Below, piece after piece: positions 19,696-31,814 of a DNA stretch of 64,000 nt (position 1 is the first letter of the stretch; the number at the start of each line of letters is the position of its first letter). The translations under genes were made by a program, and so were the position numbers. The notes below the pieces were generated by a model that had not been told where the DNA came from, ran no database searches, and saw only the letters and a program-made list of their open reading frames with translations. This DNA is from Candidatus Aegiribacteria sp. Its GTDB lineage: Bacteria; Fermentibacterota; Fermentibacteria; Fermentibacterales; JCC-6. The stretch lies in the NCBI GenBank assembly GCA_013138965.1, contig WTBT01000034.1:37384-101383 (forward strand), in the 5' to 3' direction.

Positions 19696-22600
19696 CTATA
19701 CATCAAAATCGGTTTCGTCAATATCAAGCTCTTCCATATTGTCCGGGAATGCCGGTTCAGGCAACTCTTCCCCGTCCGGTAATGTGAGCCTGACATCCTG
19801 GTATTTCTTCACGCCTGTCCCCACCGGGATCAGATGCCCGACAATCACATTTTCCTTGAGGCCGTGAAGGTAATCCACCTTCCCCGCAGTTGCGGCGTCG
19901 GCAAGCACACTGTTCGTTTCCTGGAAGGATGCCGCCGAGAGGAAACTCTCAGTGGCAAGGGAAGCCTTGGTTATTCCCAGAAGAAGAACCGCGGAAGTCG
20001 CCGGCTTCTTGCCTTCCATCATCATAGCCTTGTTTTCTCTCTGGAGGATAAGCCTGTCTATCTGGGCGCCTTCCAGGAACTGAGTCTCCCCGGGATCATC
20101 GATCTTGCCCCTGGAAAGCATCTGACGCACAACGATACTTATATGCTTGTCGTTGATATTAACGCCCTGCAGGCGGTAAACCTCCTGTATCTCGTTGAGA
20201 AGGTACTTCTCCGCGGCCTCCGTACCCATTATCCTGAGAATATCGTGCGGAGACAATGGCCCTTCGGTAAGACGGTCTCCCGCTTTTACCCTGTCCCCCT
20301 CGCGCACTCTGATATGCTTGGATGCCTGAATTTTAACAGCGGATTCCTGGCCATGATCACCCCTGATCGTAACCGTTCTTATGCCCGCCTTGATAGAACT
20401 CAAAGCCACGACACCATCGATTTCGGCAATACTCGCCGCATCCTTCGGTATTCGGGCTTCGAACAACTCATCCACCCTTGGCAGCCCTCCGGTTATGTCC
20501 CTGTGCTGTCCAAGCTTACGCTCGATCCTGGCAATATGGACTCCGAGTCTGATAAGGCTTCCATCGTTCACTCTGAGATGTGCCCCGCTGGGTATGGGAT
20601 ACTTACCCTTGATAGAATCAGAAATAAACTCCTCAACAGGGTCACTGGCTATCTTCTTTCTGCCAGGCTGAGCGATATGACTCCTGACGCCCCTTGTGGT
20701 GAAGTCGGAAATGATCATCATTGCGCTTTCAGTCACAATGTCCTGAATGCACTTCACAAGGTTTCCGGTCCCCTGATGCCCTCTGTCCAGAGATTCGATA
20801 ACTATTATGAAAGAGCCCTTCCTGCTCAGTTCGGCCAGAGAGCTGGCGAACTGCTCCTCGAGTTTGCCATTCTTACGTTTCCTGGAATCCTCGAGGGCTA
20901 CGATGGCACTTTCAAGTGCTGCAACTTCTTTTTCCGCCTTTTTACCGAAGGTCTTCATCACTTCTCTTGCGGCGTTCACCAGAGCGGCATAGCTTCCGGT
21001 TCCCGCCTTCCTGCAGTTTATGGAGACTACAGGGATATCCTGATCCTTCATCCTCTCGATGAAGTCTTCTGCAAGCGTCTCTGTCCGGTAGGTACTGACC
21101 TCCTGGTACGTATAGATAATGCGTCCGTGTCCCTCCAGCATCTCCTTTTCCAGCTCACCGATGGTATAAAGTTCCTCTTCCCTTCTCCTGGGGCGTCCGC
21201 TCAGGACAACCATCTGCTCGGGCAGTATGAAGATGTGGGGATGGAGAGTTTTACTTCTGTCCTCGACAATGACCATCTGCTTGCGCTGCTCGCTGTCGAT
21301 CTCTTCCTTCAGAGTAGTGTCTTCCTCGATATCGACATAGTGTACACTACCTTCCTGTTCCGCGATTATCGGGATTATGAAGGGATCACTCCTGCAGATT
21401 ACATCATTCCTCTCGATCTTCTGACCATCTTCAACAGATATCTGGGATCCAACCACAATGTCGTATGTGGAAAGCACTTCCCCCGAGCCATCAAGAATGT
21501 CCAGCTGTGTGTTTCTGGTGCTCACCATTATCTGATTATCTTTCTCATCGGTACTGCTCACGATACAGGGATTACGGTAACATACGAAACCGGAGTGTCT
21601 TGCGGTGACCTCCGATTCCCTTGTCTGCCTGCCCGCGACTCCGCCTGTATGGAATGTACGAAGAGTCAGCTGCGTTCCGGGTTCACCGATACTCTGAGCT
21701 GCAATGACGCCGGAAGCTTCTCCAATAGTGACCATTCTGTTCCTGGACAGGTCCCATCCGTAGCATTTGGCGCAGAGGCCTCTTTTTGCCTCGCATGCAA
21801 GAACACTCCTGATCCGTACGGATTCAACTCCAATTATCTCAATCTCTGAAGCAAGCTCCGCCGTTATCTCCTGGCCCGATTCACATACGACATCATCGGT
21901 TCCAGGTTTGTAAATCGTCTCCGCCGCAACCCGGCCCAGGATACGGTCACGGAGGGGTTCAATGACCTCCTCACCCTCTTTGAGAGCAGTAATAACCCTT
22001 CCCCTTATCGTCCCGCAGTCTTCCATGGTGATTATGACATCCTGGCAGACATCAACAAGCCTTCTGGTAAGATAACCTGCATCGGCCGTCTTGAGAGCAG
22101 TATCAGCAAGACCTTTCCTTGACCCATGGGTTGAGATGGAATACTCAATGACCGAAAGGCCTTCCTTCAATGAGGAGATGATCGGGGTCTCAATTGTTTC
22201 CCCAAGCTCTCCGGTAAGCTTCTTCCTGGGTTTAGCCATCAGTCCGCGCATACCGGCAAGCTGTTTCATCTGATCAACACTGCCTCTTGCGCCGGAATTG
22301 GCCATCATAAAGATAGGGTTGAAACCGTGGTTATCATGACTCAGCTCTTCCATCATGGCGTTCTTGACTTCTTCAGTAGCTTTTGCCCAGTTATCTATCA
22401 CTCTGTTGTACCGCTCGGCTTCCGTAAGTTCTCCACGTTTCGAACTCATCTCGATGAGTTCTATCTCATGGGCGGTTCTGGCTATGATCTCCGTTTTGCC
22501 GGCGGGGATGAGCATATCTCTCATTCCCACTGTCAGCCCGGATACTGTTGAATAGTGGAATCCGAGTTCCTTGAGGTTGTCAAGCATAACTGCTGTCCGA

Positions 22601-24468
22601 ACTGATCCCAGCTCGTTGAAGCATCTGCCCACTAACTGGTTGAGCCCCTTCTTGCTGAAGACCTTTTCATGGGGGACCCTCGCGTTGGCCAGGATAAAAC
22701 CAAGTTCGTCAGGGATTATCTCGTTGAAGAGAGCCTGTCCGACTGTTGTGTAGTCCTTCCAGAATGGAGGGGTGATACGTTCCTTCTTGCCGTTCTCCTC
22801 AATAAGTCTGTTGATTCCCTTGATCTTGATCTTCGCATGAAGATCAATCCTATCGGCGTCATAAGCGCCCCGTACCTCGTCCGTTGAAGAGAAGATCATG
22901 CCCTCTCCCCTTGCTCCGGGAAGGGGTTTCGTTAAATAATACACGCCTATGACCAGATCATGGCTCGGTGTGGTAACAGGTTCACCGCTGGCGGGTCTCA
23001 GGATATTCTTGCTGCCCATCATGAGCATGCGAGCCTCAACCTGAGCCTCGGCCGAGAGAGGAACGTGCACTGCCATCTGGTCACCGTCAAAATCAGCATT
23101 GAACGCTGTGCAGGCCAGAGGATGCAGTTGGATCGCTTTTCCCTCAACAAGAACAGGCTCGAAAGCCTGAATTCCAAGGCGATGAAGAGTGGGAGCCCTG
23201 TTCAGAAGAACAGGATGATTCTCTATAATCTCTTCGAGAACCGGCCATACTATTTCATCAGCATCTTCCCATCTCTTGGTGGCCTTTTTAACGCTTTCAT
23301 CCAGAAGCTCGCTGATTCTGGCGACTATAAAGGGCTTGAAAAGCTCAAGTGCCATGGTTTTGGGGAGACCGCACTGATTCATCTTCAGGTCCGGGCCTAC
23401 AACGATCACGCTTCTTCCGGAATAATCCACCCTTTTTCCCAGAAGGTTCTGGCGGAACCTTCCACGTTTACCCTTGAGAAGATCCGAGAGGGATCGAAGG
23501 GGCCTCATTCCGGCTCCTTTAACAGGTTTACGTCTTGAACTGTTATCAAGAACCGCGTCTACAGCTTCCTGCAGCATCCTCTTCTCATTTCTCAGAATGA
23601 CGTCAGGGGCCTGAAGGTCCAGAAGCCGTTTCAGCCTGTTGTTCCTGTTGATAACCCTCCGATAGAGATCGTTCAGGTCACTGGAGGCGAACCTTCCTCC
23701 ATCAAGAGGGACCAGAGGTCTGAGATCCGGGGGCAGCACAGGCATTACCTGAAGGATCATCCACTCCGGTTTGTTGTCATCCGATGATAGCCTGAACGCC
23801 TCAACTTCCTTCAACCTCTTTATATTCTTCTTCCTGCGTGAAAAGGTTGTCTCATTAGCTATGCTGGTTCGCAGGGTGGTCGCCATTTCCTCAAGGTCAA
23901 GGTCAGCCAGCATGGTCCGGATGGCATCCGCACCCATACCTACCTTAAAGACATCGCCGTATTCCTTTTTAGCTTCCCGATACTCTGCATCGGTCAGAAT
24001 CATACCGATATCGATGTCCGGATGATCGGATCTGGTAACAATATAGGATTCGTAATAGATAACACGCTCCAGCTTAAGGTTCGTGATATTGAGAAGCTTG
24101 GAGATCTTTCGGGATTTGAAGAACCAGATATGAACGACAGGTACCGCAAGGTCTATATGACCCATACGTTCTCTACGGACCCTGGAATGCGTGACCTCAA
24201 CACCGCATCTATCACATACTATTCCCTTGTTGCGTATTCTTTTGTACTTTCCGCAGCTGCACTCCCAGTCCCGAACGGGACCAAATATGCGTTCACAGAA
24301 AAGCCCTTCTGCTTCCGGTTTGTAACTTCTATAATTAATGGTTTCAGCCTGGCTGACCTCTCCATGGGACCATTTCCGTATAGTCTCGGGGGAAGCAAGA
24401 CTGATTTTCATGCCTCCGAAGTCAGAGAGCAATACCCTGGCATCACGACGGGAAATGTTTCCTAACAT
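19696..24468 (-). CDS. rpoC: DNA-directed RNA polymerase subunit beta-prime with a large insertion
   Basis: Catalytic core subunit. Visible in order: N-terminal zinc site ([15 protein letters not shown]), rudder/lid region, the Mg-binding loop NADFDGDQM, the bridge helix and second zinc site ([18 protein letters not shown]), trigger-loop start [18 protein letters not shown], an SI3-like domain, then [16 protein letters not shown] and the C-terminal region. The length is 1590 residues, about 180 more than E. coli. The excess sits at residues about 1083-1290 (20595-21222), between a strand ending PHIFIL and IPSGAHLRV of SI3. There one sees a strand IIYTY, helix LAEDFIERM, strand IPVVSI, a long charged helix and a strand [11 protein letters not shown] followed by AMMIISD; this order is like a P-loop NTPase but without a Walker A lysine. 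It follows rpoB by two bases. Confidence 0.96.
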   Translation of the reverse strand: MLGNISRRDARVLLSDFGGMKISLASPETIRKWSHGEVSQAETINYRSYKPEAEGLFCERIFGPVRDWECSCGKYKRIRNKGIVCDRCGVEVTHSRVRRERMGHIDLAVPVVHIWFFKSRKISKLLNITNLKLERVIYYESYIVTRSDHPDIDIGMILTDAEYREAKKEYGDVFKVGMGADAIRTMLADLDLEEMATTLRTSIANETTFSRRKKNIKRLKEVEAFRLSSDDNKPEWMILQVMPVLPPDLRPLVPLDGGRFASSDLNDLYRRVINRNNRLKRLLDLQAPDVILRNEKRMLQEAVDAVLDNSSRRKPVKGAGMRPLRSLSDLLKGKRGRFRQNLLGKRVDYSGRSVIVVGPDLKMNQCGLPKTMALELFKPFIVARISELLDESVKKATKRWEDADEIVWPVLEEIIENHPVLLNRAPTLHRLGIQAFEPVLVEGKAIQLHPLACTAFNADFDGDQMAVHVPLSAEAQVEARMLMMGSKNILRPASGEPVTTPSHDLVIGVYYLTKPLPGARGEGMIFSSTDEVRGAYDADRIDLHAKIKIKGINRLIEENGKKERITPPFWKDYTTVGQALFNEIIPDELGFILANARVPHEKVFSKKGLNQLVGRCFNELGSVRTAVMLDNLKELGFHYSTVSGLTVGMRDMLIPAGKTEIIARTAHEIELIEMSSKRGELTEAERYNRVIDNWAKATEEVKNAMMEELSHDNHGFNPIFMMANSGARGSVDQMKQLAGMRGLMAKPRKKLTGELGETIETPIISSLKEGLSVIEYSISTHGSRKGLADTALKTADAGYLTRRLVDVCQDVIITMEDCGTIRGRVITALKEGEEVIEPLRDRILGRVAAETIYKPGTDDVVCESGQEITAELASEIEIIGVESVRIRSVLACEAKRGLCAKCYGWDLSRNRMVTIGEASGVIAAQSIGEPGTQLTLRTFHTGGVAGRQTRESEVTARHSGFVCYRNPCIVSSTDEKDNQIMVSTRNTQLDILDGSGEVLSTYDIVVGSQISVEDGQKIERNDVICRSDPFIIPIIAEQEGSVHYVDIEEDTTLKEEIDSEQRKQMVIVEDRSKTLHPHIFILPEQMVVLSGRPRRREEELYTIGELEKEMLEGHGRIIYTYQEVSTYRTETLAEDFIERMKDQDIPVVSINCRKAGTGSYAALVNAAREVMKTFGKKAEKEVAALESAIVALEDSRKRKNGKLEEQFASSLAELSRKGSFIIVIESLDRGHQGTGNLVKCIQDIVTESAMMIISDFTTRGVRSHIAQPGRKKIASDPVEEFISDSIKGKYPIPSGAHLRVNDGSLIRLGVHIARIERKLGQHRDITGGLPRVDELFEARIPKDAASIAEIDGVVALSSIKAGIRTVTIRGDHGQESAVKIQASKHIRVREGDRVKAGDRLTEGPLSPHDILRIMGTEAAEKYLLNEIQEVYRLQGVNINDKHISIVVRQMLSRGKIDDPGETQFLEGAQIDRLILQRENKAMMMEGKKPATSAVLLLGITKASLATESFLSAASFQETNSVLADAATAGKVDYLHGLKENVIVGHLIPVGTGVKKYQDVRLTLPDGEELPEPAFPDNMEELDIDETDFDV

Positions 24469-24470
24469 CT

Positions 24471-27400
24471 TTATTCCTCCCCTTCAGCAGGCAGTAATTC
24501 AACATCCAGAGCAAGGCTTCTCATCTCATTCTGAAGAACGTTGAATGATTCGGGAGTCAGGGACTGCGGGATATTCTCTCCGTTCACCATCGCGCTATAG
24601 GCACGGGCCCTTCCATCAACGTCATCCGACTTGATGGTGAGCATTTCCCTCAGGCAGTGTGCCGCGCCGTAGGCTTCAAGAGCCCATACCTCCATCTCTC
24701 CCAGCCTCTGGCCGCCATTCTGCGCTTTACCTCCCAGAGGCTGCTGAGTAACCATGGCGTAGGGGCCGGTAGCCCTTGCGTGGAGTTTGTCCTCAACCTG
24801 ATGCGCCAGTTTCATCATATACATGCTACCTACAGTAACCCTCGCATCAAAGGGGTCGCCGGTTCTGCCGTCGTAGAGTACAGTTTTCCCGTCTCTGTTA
24901 AGACCGGCTTCCTCAAGAGCATCTTCGATCTCCAGGTTGGTTGCGGAATCGAACACCGGTGTAATCACATCGTAACCCATTTTTTTCGCAGCCCATCCGA
25001 TGTTCGTTTCCATTATCTGACCTACGTTCATTCTGCTCGGTACTCCAAGTGGGTTGAGGCATATATCGATGGGAGTTCCGTCAGGTAAATAGGGCATATC
25101 CTCCTGGGGGACGATTATGCTGACGACACCCTTGTTTCCATGCCTTCCGGCCATCTTGTCGCCGACCTGCAGTTTACGGCGTTTCGCCAGGTAGACTTTT
25201 ACTGTTTTAGTAACTCCCGGTGGAAGATCGTCACCCCGCATGAGTTTTTCCTCAACGGTTTCCAGTTCATTTTCCAGCCTCTTGTACTCCTTTGCGGCAT
25301 TTCTGAGTATCTGACGAGTTTCATCATCAGCCTTAAGATCACCCACAAGTTGTTGACTCGAATCTATATCGGAGAAATTCACCTTGTTCAGGAATGATAC
25401 CGAAAGCTTCCTCCCGGAGGCAACCAGAACCTCTCCTGTAAGCTTATCAACAAAACTGACAGCTTTCTGCGCCTGGAGAATTTCCTTCAGAAGTTCGTCT
25501 CTTTCAGCGAACAGACGCTTCTCTTTTTCCTCGAATTCATCCCTGAACCTGTCCAGCTTCACATCGATTTCCCGTCGGGTTCTTTCAGTTTTGTCTTTCC
25601 TTGAAAAGACTTTCACATCGATAACCACACCATCCATACCGGTAGGCGCCCGCAGAGATGCGTCCTTCACGTCTCCCGCTTTCTGGCCGAATATCGCCCT
25701 GATCAATCTCTCGGATGGTGACAGGTCCTGTTCTCCCTTGGGCGTAATCTTACCTACAAGGATATCCCTCTCCCTCACCCTTGAACCGACCTTTATGATA
25801 CCATCTTCATCCAGGTTGGCTATCTCTTCGGGGTTATCAACGCTGGGAAGCTCTCTTGTCAGTTCTTCAGGACCGAGTTTTGTCTCTCTGAACTGCGTCT
25901 CCAGTTCAACAACATGAACCGATGTAAAAGCATCGTTCCTGATAATCCTTTCGCTGACAACAATGGCATCCTCGAAATTGTAGCCGTTCCATGGAATGAA
26001 AGCCACTGTTGCATTGACGCCAAGTGCGAGTATGCCGTTCTCGGTTGCCATACCATCCGCCAGAACCGAACCCTTCTCAACTATGTCACCAATGCTCACA
26101 AGGGGTCTCTGATTGAAGCAGGTATCCTGGTTCGTTCTTTTGAACTTCTGCAACTGGTAGGTATCGAACCTGTTGAAATCATGCACCTCACAATCAGCTT
26201 TTACGACTATGTGTGAAGCATCAACCTCCTGGACGATTCCTGCCCTGAGTGCTGTGACCAGGGTTCCGGAATCAAGGGTAGCCCTTGCCTCCATGCCGGT
26301 TCCGACAAAAGGAGAGTGAGGATACAGAAGAGGTACAGCCTGACGCTGCATATTCGAGCCCATAAGCGCCCTGTTCGCGTCATCATGCTCAAGGAAAGGT
26401 ATGAGAGCTGCGGAAACACCTACGAGCTGCCTCGGGCTGACATCGATGAATTCAACTTCATCCGGAGATATCATAGGGAATGTCCCTGCCCGTCTGGTTC
26501 TTACAAGGGGACCGATGAGCTTCCCGTCTTTGCTTATGGGTGCGTCGGCTTCAGCTATCGTAGTACGGTCTTCCCTGTCGGCAGAAAGGTAAACAACTTC
26601 GTCAGTTACTTTTCCATCGATCACGCGCCGATAGGGCGTTTCCAGAAAACCGAACCGGTTAATGGAGGCGAAAACGGCCAGAGTGGTGATGAGTCCGATA
26701 TTGGGTCCTTCAGGGGTTTCAACCGGGCACATACGTCCGTAATGCGTATGGTGTACATCCCTGACATCGAAACCCGCTCTCTCCCTTGTCAATCCGCCCT
26801 GACCCAGAGCACTTGTCCTTCTCTTATGGGTAAGTTCGGCAAGAGGATTGGTTTGCTCCATGAACTGCGAAAGCTGGCTGGAACCGAAAAATGTGTTTAT
26901 CACACTCGACAGTGTCCTGGAATTGACAAGATCATGCGGAGTCAGTTTTTCACGGTCCTGATGTCCCATTCTATCCCGTATTGTTCTTGCCATTCTACTG
27001 AGTCCCTTTGAGAATTCCTGTCCGAGGAGTTCTCCAACGGTCCTGACTCTTCTGTTTCCGAGATGGTCTATATCATCCGAGGTATTTCTACCCTCGCGAA
27101 GTCTGATGAGGTTTTCAACAATGGCGACCATATCCGGGATGGTGAGAGTAAGCTTTTCCATAGAAGTGGAGATGTTAAGCCGTTCGTTAAGCTTGTACCT
27201 TCCAACCTCGCTGAGGCTGTAGCGTTTTGAATCAAAGAACATCGATCTGAGGTAGCTTCTCGCGTGATCAAGGTTCGGCGCATCAGTACCCCTCAGCGCT
27301 TCGTAGATCCACATTGTTGCCGAATCCTCGTTCTTCTCAACTCCGGCTCCCAGAGATGTGGCTTCCTTGGCCAGGGTTTTCCTGATTCCGTCAAAATCGT

Positions 27401-28307
27401 TGGTTTCCATACGCGGAGCCAGAAAATCAGCCTGTTTAATGCCATGCTCAACAAGCATTTCAATTTTTTCAATGCTCTCCACCGGTTCATCACAACGGGC
27501 AAGCAGTTCACCGGTCTCGCTATCAACGATATCCTCGGCAAAGGATTTCAGAACAAGCTCGATAGCTTTCGAGCGGCTTTTAAGGGCGGCCTCAAGATCT
27601 TTGGTTACTTTCGGATAGAAGCTCGACAGTATATCCGCGTCCGCACCCAGACCAAGAGCGCGAAGAAGCATTGTTACAGGTATTCTTTTCGGGCGTCTGT
27701 CGATATTCACATAAATGATATCGTTGTGATCAAGCTTCAGATCCAGCCAGGATCCCCTTAGAGGAATAACCCTGGACTTGTAGATTCTGTTGCCCCGCTG
27801 CATGGTCGTCTCTTCGAAAAATACTCCCGGGCTTCTGTGCAACTGGTTGACAATTACCCTTTCAGCGCCGTTTATTACAAATGATCCGGCTTTTGTCATG
27901 AGGGGAAGTTCCCCCAGAAACACTGACTGGTCGATGATCCTGGATACCTTCCATGAATCCGCGGAAGGTTTGCCATTGGATGTATCCATAATATTTCTGA
28001 ACACCAGCCTGAGCAAGGCTGTCAGTGGTACCGAATAACTGAGCCCCTTGTCCAGGGCTTCCTGCACCGTGTACTTCGGAATGCCCAGTTCATAGGAAAC
28101 ATACTCCAGCGAGAACTCGCGGTTGCTGCTCTCGATGGGGAAAGTATCCTGGAAAATCTTATGAAGACCCTGAGGAAGACGCTCGTCCGGGGGAACATCA
28201 TCCTGCAGAAATCTGCTGAAAGATTCTCTCTGTATCTTCAGTAGATCCGGTATGTCAATCACCGGCTGTACTTCGGAATAACTCTTTACAGGTCTGTTAA
28301 CCTTCAC
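24471..28307 (-). CDS. rpoB: DNA-directed RNA polymerase subunit beta
   Basis: Forms the catalytic cleft with RpoC. About 1278 residues if translation begins at GTG 28307, which lies seven bases after AGGAG; a GTG five codons earlier overlaps that site. Landmarks are the rifampicin region ([21 protein letters not shown] in parts, then [10 protein letters not shown]), [14 protein letters not shown], the switch/flap region, [13 protein letters not shown] and the C-terminal [24 protein letters not shown] region. The length is close to E. coli and no large insertion comparable to that in RpoC is seen. Confidence 0.97.
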   Translation of the reverse strand: MKVNRPVKSYSEVQPVIDIPDLLKIQRESFSRFLQDDVPPDERLPQGLHKIFQDTFPIESSNREFSLEYVSYELGIPKYTVQEALDKGLSYSVPLTALLRLVFRNIMDTSNGKPSADSWKVSRIIDQSVFLGELPLMTKAGSFVINGAERVIVNQLHRSPGVFFEETTMQRGNRIYKSRVIPLRGSWLDLKLDHNDIIYVNIDRRPKRIPVTMLLRALGLGADADILSSFYPKVTKDLEAALKSRSKAIELVLKSFAEDIVDSETGELLARCDEPVESIEKIEMLVEHGIKQADFLAPRMETNDFDGIRKTLAKEATSLGAGVEKNEDSATMWIYEALRGTDAPNLDHARSYLRSMFFDSKRYSLSEVGRYKLNERLNISTSMEKLTLTIPDMVAIVENLIRLREGRNTSDDIDHLGNRRVRTVGELLGQEFSKGLSRMARTIRDRMGHQDREKLTPHDLVNSRTLSSVINTFFGSSQLSQFMEQTNPLAELTHKRRTSALGQGGLTRERAGFDVRDVHHTHYGRMCPVETPEGPNIGLITTLAVFASINRFGFLETPYRRVIDGKVTDEVVYLSADREDRTTIAEADAPISKDGKLIGPLVRTRRAGTFPMISPDEVEFIDVSPRQLVGVSAALIPFLEHDDANRALMGSNMQRQAVPLLYPHSPFVGTGMEARATLDSGTLVTALRAGIVQEVDASHIVVKADCEVHDFNRFDTYQLQKFKRTNQDTCFNQRPLVSIGDIVEKGSVLADGMATENGILALGVNATVAFIPWNGYNFEDAIVVSERIIRNDAFTSVHVVELETQFRETKLGPEELTRELPSVDNPEEIANLDEDGIIKVGSRVRERDILVGKITPKGEQDLSPSERLIRAIFGQKAGDVKDASLRAPTGMDGVVIDVKVFSRKDKTERTRREIDVKLDRFRDEFEEKEKRLFAERDELLKEILQAQKAVSFVDKLTGEVLVASGRKLSVSFLNKVNFSDIDSSQQLVGDLKADDETRQILRNAAKEYKRLENELETVEEKLMRGDDLPPGVTKTVKVYLAKRRKLQVGDKMAGRHGNKGVVSIIVPQEDMPYLPDGTPIDICLNPLGVPSRMNVGQIMETNIGWAAKKMGYDVITPVFDSATNLEIEDALEEAGLNRDGKTVLYDGRTGDPFDARVTVGSMYMMKLAHQVEDKLHARATGPYAMVTQQPLGGKAQNGGQRLGEMEVWALEAYGAAHCLREMLTIKSDDVDGRARAYSAMVNGENIPQSLTPESFNVLQNEMRSLALDVELLPAEGEE

Positions 28308-28366
28308 CTGATCACTCCTCACGCCTGGATAGGAAGTGAATTTAAGTAAAACGATTTCAAATCAGT

Positions 28367-28399
28367 ACGGCACGAACGGCGAGAGAGGTATTTTGCCGT
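28367..28399 (-). promoter_or_regulatory. Hairpin in the rplL-rpoB spacer, possible attenuator
   Basis: The 118-base spacer between rplL and rpoB is the longest in the rplK-rpoC stretch. It contains ACGGCA (28367-28372) and TGCCGT (28394-28399), able to form a 6-base stem with a 21-base loop. In E. coli an attenuator lies at the same place. There is no T-run, the stem is short, and this is only a candidate. Confidence 0.25.
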
Positions 28400-28425
28400 C
28401 CCCCGCCGCATTATTCTGCTGGATG

Positions 28426-28806
28426 TTACTGAAGCTTGACTGTTGCTCCAGCTTCCTCAAGCTGTTTCTTGAGAGCTTCGGCTTCGTCTTTGTCCATTTC
28501 CTCACGAAGCTTTGAGGGAACGTTATCCACGAGTTCCTTGGCTTCTTTGAGGTTCAGTTCAAGAACATCCTTTACTACCTTGATAACAGGGATCTTCTTT
28601 GCGCCGAAGTCCTCAAGGATAACATCGAACTCGGTCTTCTCTTCTGCCTTGCTGCCTGCTTCAGCAGGTGCGGCTACTGCAGCTGCCACGGGCGCTGCTG
28701 CCGATACACCGAACTTTTCTTCCATCTCTTCAACGAGTTCTGCAAGCTCCAGAACTGTCATGCCTGAAATAGCTTCAATGATATCAGCTTTTTTAAGATC
28801 ACTCAT
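28426..28806 (-). CDS. rplL: 50S ribosomal protein L7/L12
   Basis: Stalk protein that recruits translation GTPases. ATG at 28806 follows GGAGG, giving 126 residues: an N-terminal dimerisation domain, an alanine-rich hinge ([17 protein letters not shown]) and the C-terminal factor-binding domain ([32 protein letters not shown]). It follows rplJ as usual. Confidence 0.97.
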   Translation of the reverse strand: MSDLKKADIIEAISGMTVLELAELVEEMEEKFGVSAAAPVAAAVAAPAEAGSKAEEKTEFDVILEDFGAKKIPVIKVVKDVLELNLKEAKELVDNVPSKLREEMDKDEAEALKKQLEEAGATVKLQ

Positions 28807-28854
28807 TTTTTCCTCCATTTGCTGCGGTACCCGGGCAGGGTTCCGCCACCTTAT

Positions 28855-29388
28855 TTAGTTCTCCTTACTCTCCCTTATCGCATTTACTGCGTAGAAGAAT
28901 TTCCGGATTATCCCACTGCTTACAGAAACAAAACCCTGCAGAGGTGAACGGGCTGAACCCATAAACTTCGCAAGAAGCTCATCTCTCGAGGGAATATCAG
29001 CAAGCCGCATCAGTTTAGCGACTTCGTAAGTCTCACCGGACACAAAGCCTCCTTTTATCCTCGGAAGCCCTTTGTGACCTTCAGCAAATTTCTTGATAAC
29101 TTTTATGGGAAGGACTTCATCAGTGGAATATGCAAGCGCTGTCGGACCTTCCATCATCGCATAGACACCCTCATTGTTTTCAACTTCAATTCCATTGAAG
29201 ATTCTTCGAAGAAGTGTGTTTTTGACAACGGTGAAGTTAACGTTGTTCTCTCGCATTTGAGTTCTGAGCTCAGTCATTGCCTCAACGTTGACCCCGGTGA
29301 AATCAGTCAATATAACCGATCCTGCTTCGTCCAGGTCATCAATCAGGGTGGCTACAACGCTCTCCTTCTGTTTTCTTGAGACAGCCAT
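28855..29388 (-). CDS. rplJ: 50S ribosomal protein L10
   Basis: Stalk base that carries L7/L12 dimers. The 177 residues show VLTDFTGVNVEAMTELRTQM-type N-terminal domain, VKNTLLRRIF, GPTALAYSTD and a C-terminal helix. It lies 14 bases after rplA, so the long regulatory leader known from E. coli is not present here. Confidence 0.96.
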   Translation of the reverse strand: MAVSRKQKESVVATLIDDLDEAGSVILTDFTGVNVEAMTELRTQMRENNVNFTVVKNTLLRRIFNGIEVENNEGVYAMMEGPTALAYSTDEVLPIKVIKKFAEGHKGLPRIKGGFVSGETYEVAKLMRLADIPSRDELLAKFMGSARSPLQGFVSVSSGIIRKFFYAVNAIRESKEN

Positions 29389-29402
29389 CTGTTTATCACC
29401 AC

Positions 29403-30107
29403 CTATCGCATCTGGGCCCGCAGATCGTTTACATCGATCTTAATCCCGGGCCCCATTGTGGACGAAACTGATATGTTCTTCATGTAGTGTCCTTTAACGG
29501 TCGATGGTTTAAGCTGCAGAACCTTCTCAAAGAAGGACATGACATTTTCCGCCAGAGCCCTCTTCTCGAAACTGGCTTTGCCTACAGGCACATGAAGGTT
29601 CCCGGTCTTATCAACCCTGAAGGTGATTTTTCCGGCTTTAGCCTCCTTAACCGCCTCTGCAACATCTTCAGTAACCGTTCCGATTTTGGGGTTGGGCATA
29701 AGGCCCCTGGGACCCAGTACCCTTCCGAGTTTCCCCACTGTCCTCATCATGTCGGGACTGGCGATGACCACATCAAATTCAAGCCATCCTTCCTGAATCC
29801 TGGCAGCGAGATCTTCATCACCGACAAAATCGGCTCCAGCTTCCTTCGCCTGATCAGCCTTCTCTCCGGTAGCGAAAACCGCGACTCTTGCGATTTTTCC
29901 TGTACCGTTGGGCAGAACACATGATCCCCTGACCATCTGGTCGGCATACTTGGGGTTGACGTTCAGTGAGATGGCGATCTCAACAGTTTCATCAAAACCG
30001 GCGGTAGCCAGTTCCTTGACAAGCTCACAGCCTTCCTCGAGTGTGTATTTCTTATCTTTGTCAATACTCTCCCGGACCTGGCGGAATCTTTTACTCATTT
30101 TTGCCAT
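29403..30107 (-). CDS. rplA: 50S ribosomal protein L1
   Basis: L1-stalk protein involved in E-site tRNA release. The 234 residues include [13 protein letters not shown], the domain II motif [14 protein letters not shown] and the C-terminal [17 protein letters not shown]. It follows rplK by one base. Confidence 0.97.
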   Translation of the reverse strand: MAKMSKRFRQVRESIDKDKKYTLEEGCELVKELATAGFDETVEIAISLNVNPKYADQMVRGSCVLPNGTGKIARVAVFATGEKADQAKEAGADFVGDEDLAARIQEGWLEFDVVIASPDMMRTVGKLGRVLGPRGLMPNPKIGTVTEDVAEAVKEAKAGKITFRVDKTGNLHVPVGKASFEKRALAENVMSFFEKVLQLKPSTVKGHYMKNISVSSTMGPGIKIDVNDLRAQMR

Positions 30108-30108
30108 A

Positions 30109-30534
30109 TCAATCCACCACCTCCAGGCCCATGCTCCTTGCTGTACCTGCGATCATGGAAACCGCCGCCTCCATGGACGCGGCATTGAGATCTTTTTCCT
30201 TCAGCTTAACGATCTCGCGACACTGCTCCAGAGTCACCGTACCAACTTTTTCCCGATTGGATTCCGGAGAACCCTTAGCCAGCCCGGCAGCCCGTTTCAA
30301 AAGGACCGCAGCTGGAGGGGATTTCAGAATAAAAGTAAAGCTTCTGTCCTTATAGATGCTTACGACCGCAGGTATTATAAGTCCTTCGCTCCCCCGGGTT
30401 CGGGCATTGAATTCCTTACAGAAACCGGCCAGGTTGATTCCGTACTGTCCCAGCGCGGGACCAACGGGTGGAGCCGGTGTTGCCTGCCCTGCGGGCAGCT
30501 GAAGCTTTACCATACCCAGAATCTTCTTGGCCAT
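30109..30534 (-). CDS. rplK: 50S ribosomal protein L11
   Basis: GTPase-centre protein and RelA activation site. ATG at 30534 ([20 protein letters not shown]) follows GGAAGGAGTG and gives 141 residues. Motifs are [22 protein letters not shown] (in parts), the proline-rich switch and [15 protein letters not shown]. It follows nusG after 102 bases, in which no clear promoter was seen. Confidence 0.97.
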   Translation of the reverse strand: MAKKILGMVKLQLPAGQATPAPPVGPALGQYGINLAGFCKEFNARTRGSEGLIIPAVVSIYKDRSFTFILKSPPAAVLLKRAAGLAKGSPESNREKVGTVTLEQCREIVKLKEKDLNAASMEAAVSMIAGTARSMGLEVVD

Positions 30535-30636
30535 GGCAAGCACTCCTTCCCAGCCGCAGCAACCTCCCCTTACTGGTTACAACAGCTTTTATAAAATAAG
30601 ACGGACCGTTCCGCCTTCCGTTAAACCGGTCTGCTC

Positions 30637-31233
30637 TCAGACCGGACGAACCTGTGAAAAATCGATCTCCACAGGCGCCTTGCGACCGAAAATGGTGAAA
30701 ATCACCCTCACCCTGCCGCGCTCGGGATTGATTGATTCCACAACCCCGGTGAAGTTATTGAATGGGCCCTCTGTAACTCTTACAGTCTGTCCAACCGAGT
30801 ATGGTACCCTGATGATCTTTGACTTGTCCGAACCATCAGCCTGTCCTTTCAGACGGCTTATTTCGGCATCGGTCAACGGTTCGGGGTTTCCCTGATTCAT
30901 CGGTGGGAAGCCGCTAACGTTGCTCATGGCCCGGATGTCCATGATCATTTCAGGGTTCAGATCAAGCTGAACGAATACGTAGCCCGGATAAAGCTTTTTC
31001 TTCCTTGATGTCTTTCTGCCCCTGACATTCGAAGTGATCTCCTGAGTAGGGATGAGTACCTCTCCTACACAGTCAGGGTATTTCCTTTTGAGCTGTCCCG
31101 CCAGAAATATCATGACCCGTTTCTCGTACCCGGAGAATGAATTTACAACGTACCAGGAAAACCTGCTGTTATCCTCATCACCGGAGGCATCTTCTTCTAC
31201 TGGCGTCTGCTCGCTGGTCTCTTCTTCTACCAT
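30637..31233 (-). CDS. nusG: Transcription termination/antitermination factor NusG
   Basis: Binds the polymerase clamp and couples it to Rho or the ribosome. The 198 residues begin with an acidic extension of about 22 residues, then the NGN domain (SWYVVNSFSGYEKRV, EVLIPTQEI, KKKLYPGYVFVQLDL) and a C-terminal KOW domain (GQTVRVTEGPFNNFTGVVESI). Standard place between secE and rplK. Confidence 0.96.
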   Translation of the reverse strand: MVEEETSEQTPVEEDASGDEDNSRFSWYVVNSFSGYEKRVMIFLAGQLKRKYPDCVGEVLIPTQEITSNVRGRKTSRKKKLYPGYVFVQLDLNPEMIMDIRAMSNVSGFPPMNQGNPEPLTDAEISRLKGQADGSDKSKIIRVPYSVGQTVRVTEGPFNNFTGVVESINPERGRVRVIFTIFGRKAPVEIDFSQVRPV

Positions 31234-31277
31234 AATCCTGTCCTTCTTGACTTGAACTGCAGCTGTCAGCTTTTTTT

Positions 31278-31514
31278 TTAGTGAATCAGCCTGATGAGCC
31301 CGTTTATCAGAATAGCGGAGGACTGGTCAGCGGCAAAAATCCATACTGCTGTTATTCCCACCCCGAAGAGAACGACCCATGTTGACGAAATCACCTCTTC
31401 TTTGGTCGGCCAGGCAACTTTTGTCAGCTCTGCCTTCACTTCTATAAGAAATCTGATGGCAGCTTTAATACCCCTCACAATGATGTTGCCGTCCCGGGTC
31501 TGCCTACGAGCCAT
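31278..31514 (-). CDS. secE: Protein translocase subunit SecE
   Basis: Clamp-like partner of SecY. ATG at 31514, behind AAGGAAGAGG, gives 78 residues: a short basic N-terminus, the amphipathic helix LIEVKAELTKVAWPTKEEVISS and one membrane span. Longer in-frame openings run into the tRNA-Trp gene and are rejected. It lies between tRNA-Trp and nusG. Confidence 0.95.
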   Translation of the reverse strand: MARRQTRDGNIIVRGIKAAIRFLIEVKAELTKVAWPTKEEVISSTWVVLFGVGITAVWIFAADQSSAILINGLIRLIH

Positions 31515-31556
31515 AATCTGTCCTCTTCCTTTGATCCTTATTCCTTCTGAGCATGA

Positions 31557-31632
31557 TGGCAGGGCCGGAAGGACTTGAACCCTCAACCCCCGGATTTGGA
31601 GTCCGGTGCACTACCAATTGTGCTACGACCCT
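31557..31632 (-). tRNA. tRNA-Trp (anticodon CCA)
   Basis: A complete cloverleaf read on minus: acceptor AGGGTCG with CGGCCCT, D-arm AGCACAATTGGTAGTGC region, anticodon loop CTCCAAA, T-arm with GGTTCAAGTCC, discriminator G and an encoded CCA. It lies between rpmG and secE, a widespread order in bacteria. Confidence 0.96.
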
Positions 31633-31652
31633 GCGCAACTTCTTAAGGATAA

Positions 31653-31802
31653 CTACTTCGTTTCCCTATGAAGGGTATGCTTATTGCAAAATCTGCAATA
31701 CTTCTTCATTTCCATTCTGCCGGTATTCGTACTGCGGTTTTTGGTGGTGCTGTAATTGCGCTGTCTGCATTCCTGGCAGGCGAGTGTGATTATTACCCTC
31801 AC
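31653..31802 (-). CDS. rpmG: 50S ribosomal protein L33
   Basis: A 49-residue protein starting at GTG 31802 ([20 protein letters not shown]) and ending in [16 protein letters not shown]. The two CxxC pairs (CQEC, CRFC) make it the zinc-binding form. AGG lies about seven bases before the start. It sits between tuf and tRNA-Trp, a common arrangement. Confidence 0.94.
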   Translation of the reverse strand: MRVIITLACQECRQRNYSTTKNRSTNTGRMEMKKYCRFCNKHTLHRETK

Positions 31803-31814
31803 TGTTTATCCTGT

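Noticed and set aside
20595..21222. The RpoC insertion as an intein
   Set aside because: No N-terminal Cys/Ser splice junction, no C-terminal His-Asn followed by Cys/Ser/Thr, and no homing-endonuclease motifs.
19834..21849. A 671-codon open frame on the plus strand opposite rpoC
   Set aside because: It is a mirror of the rpoC coding frame; rpoC shows all catalytic motifs and the plus frame has no recognisable domain or ribosome site.
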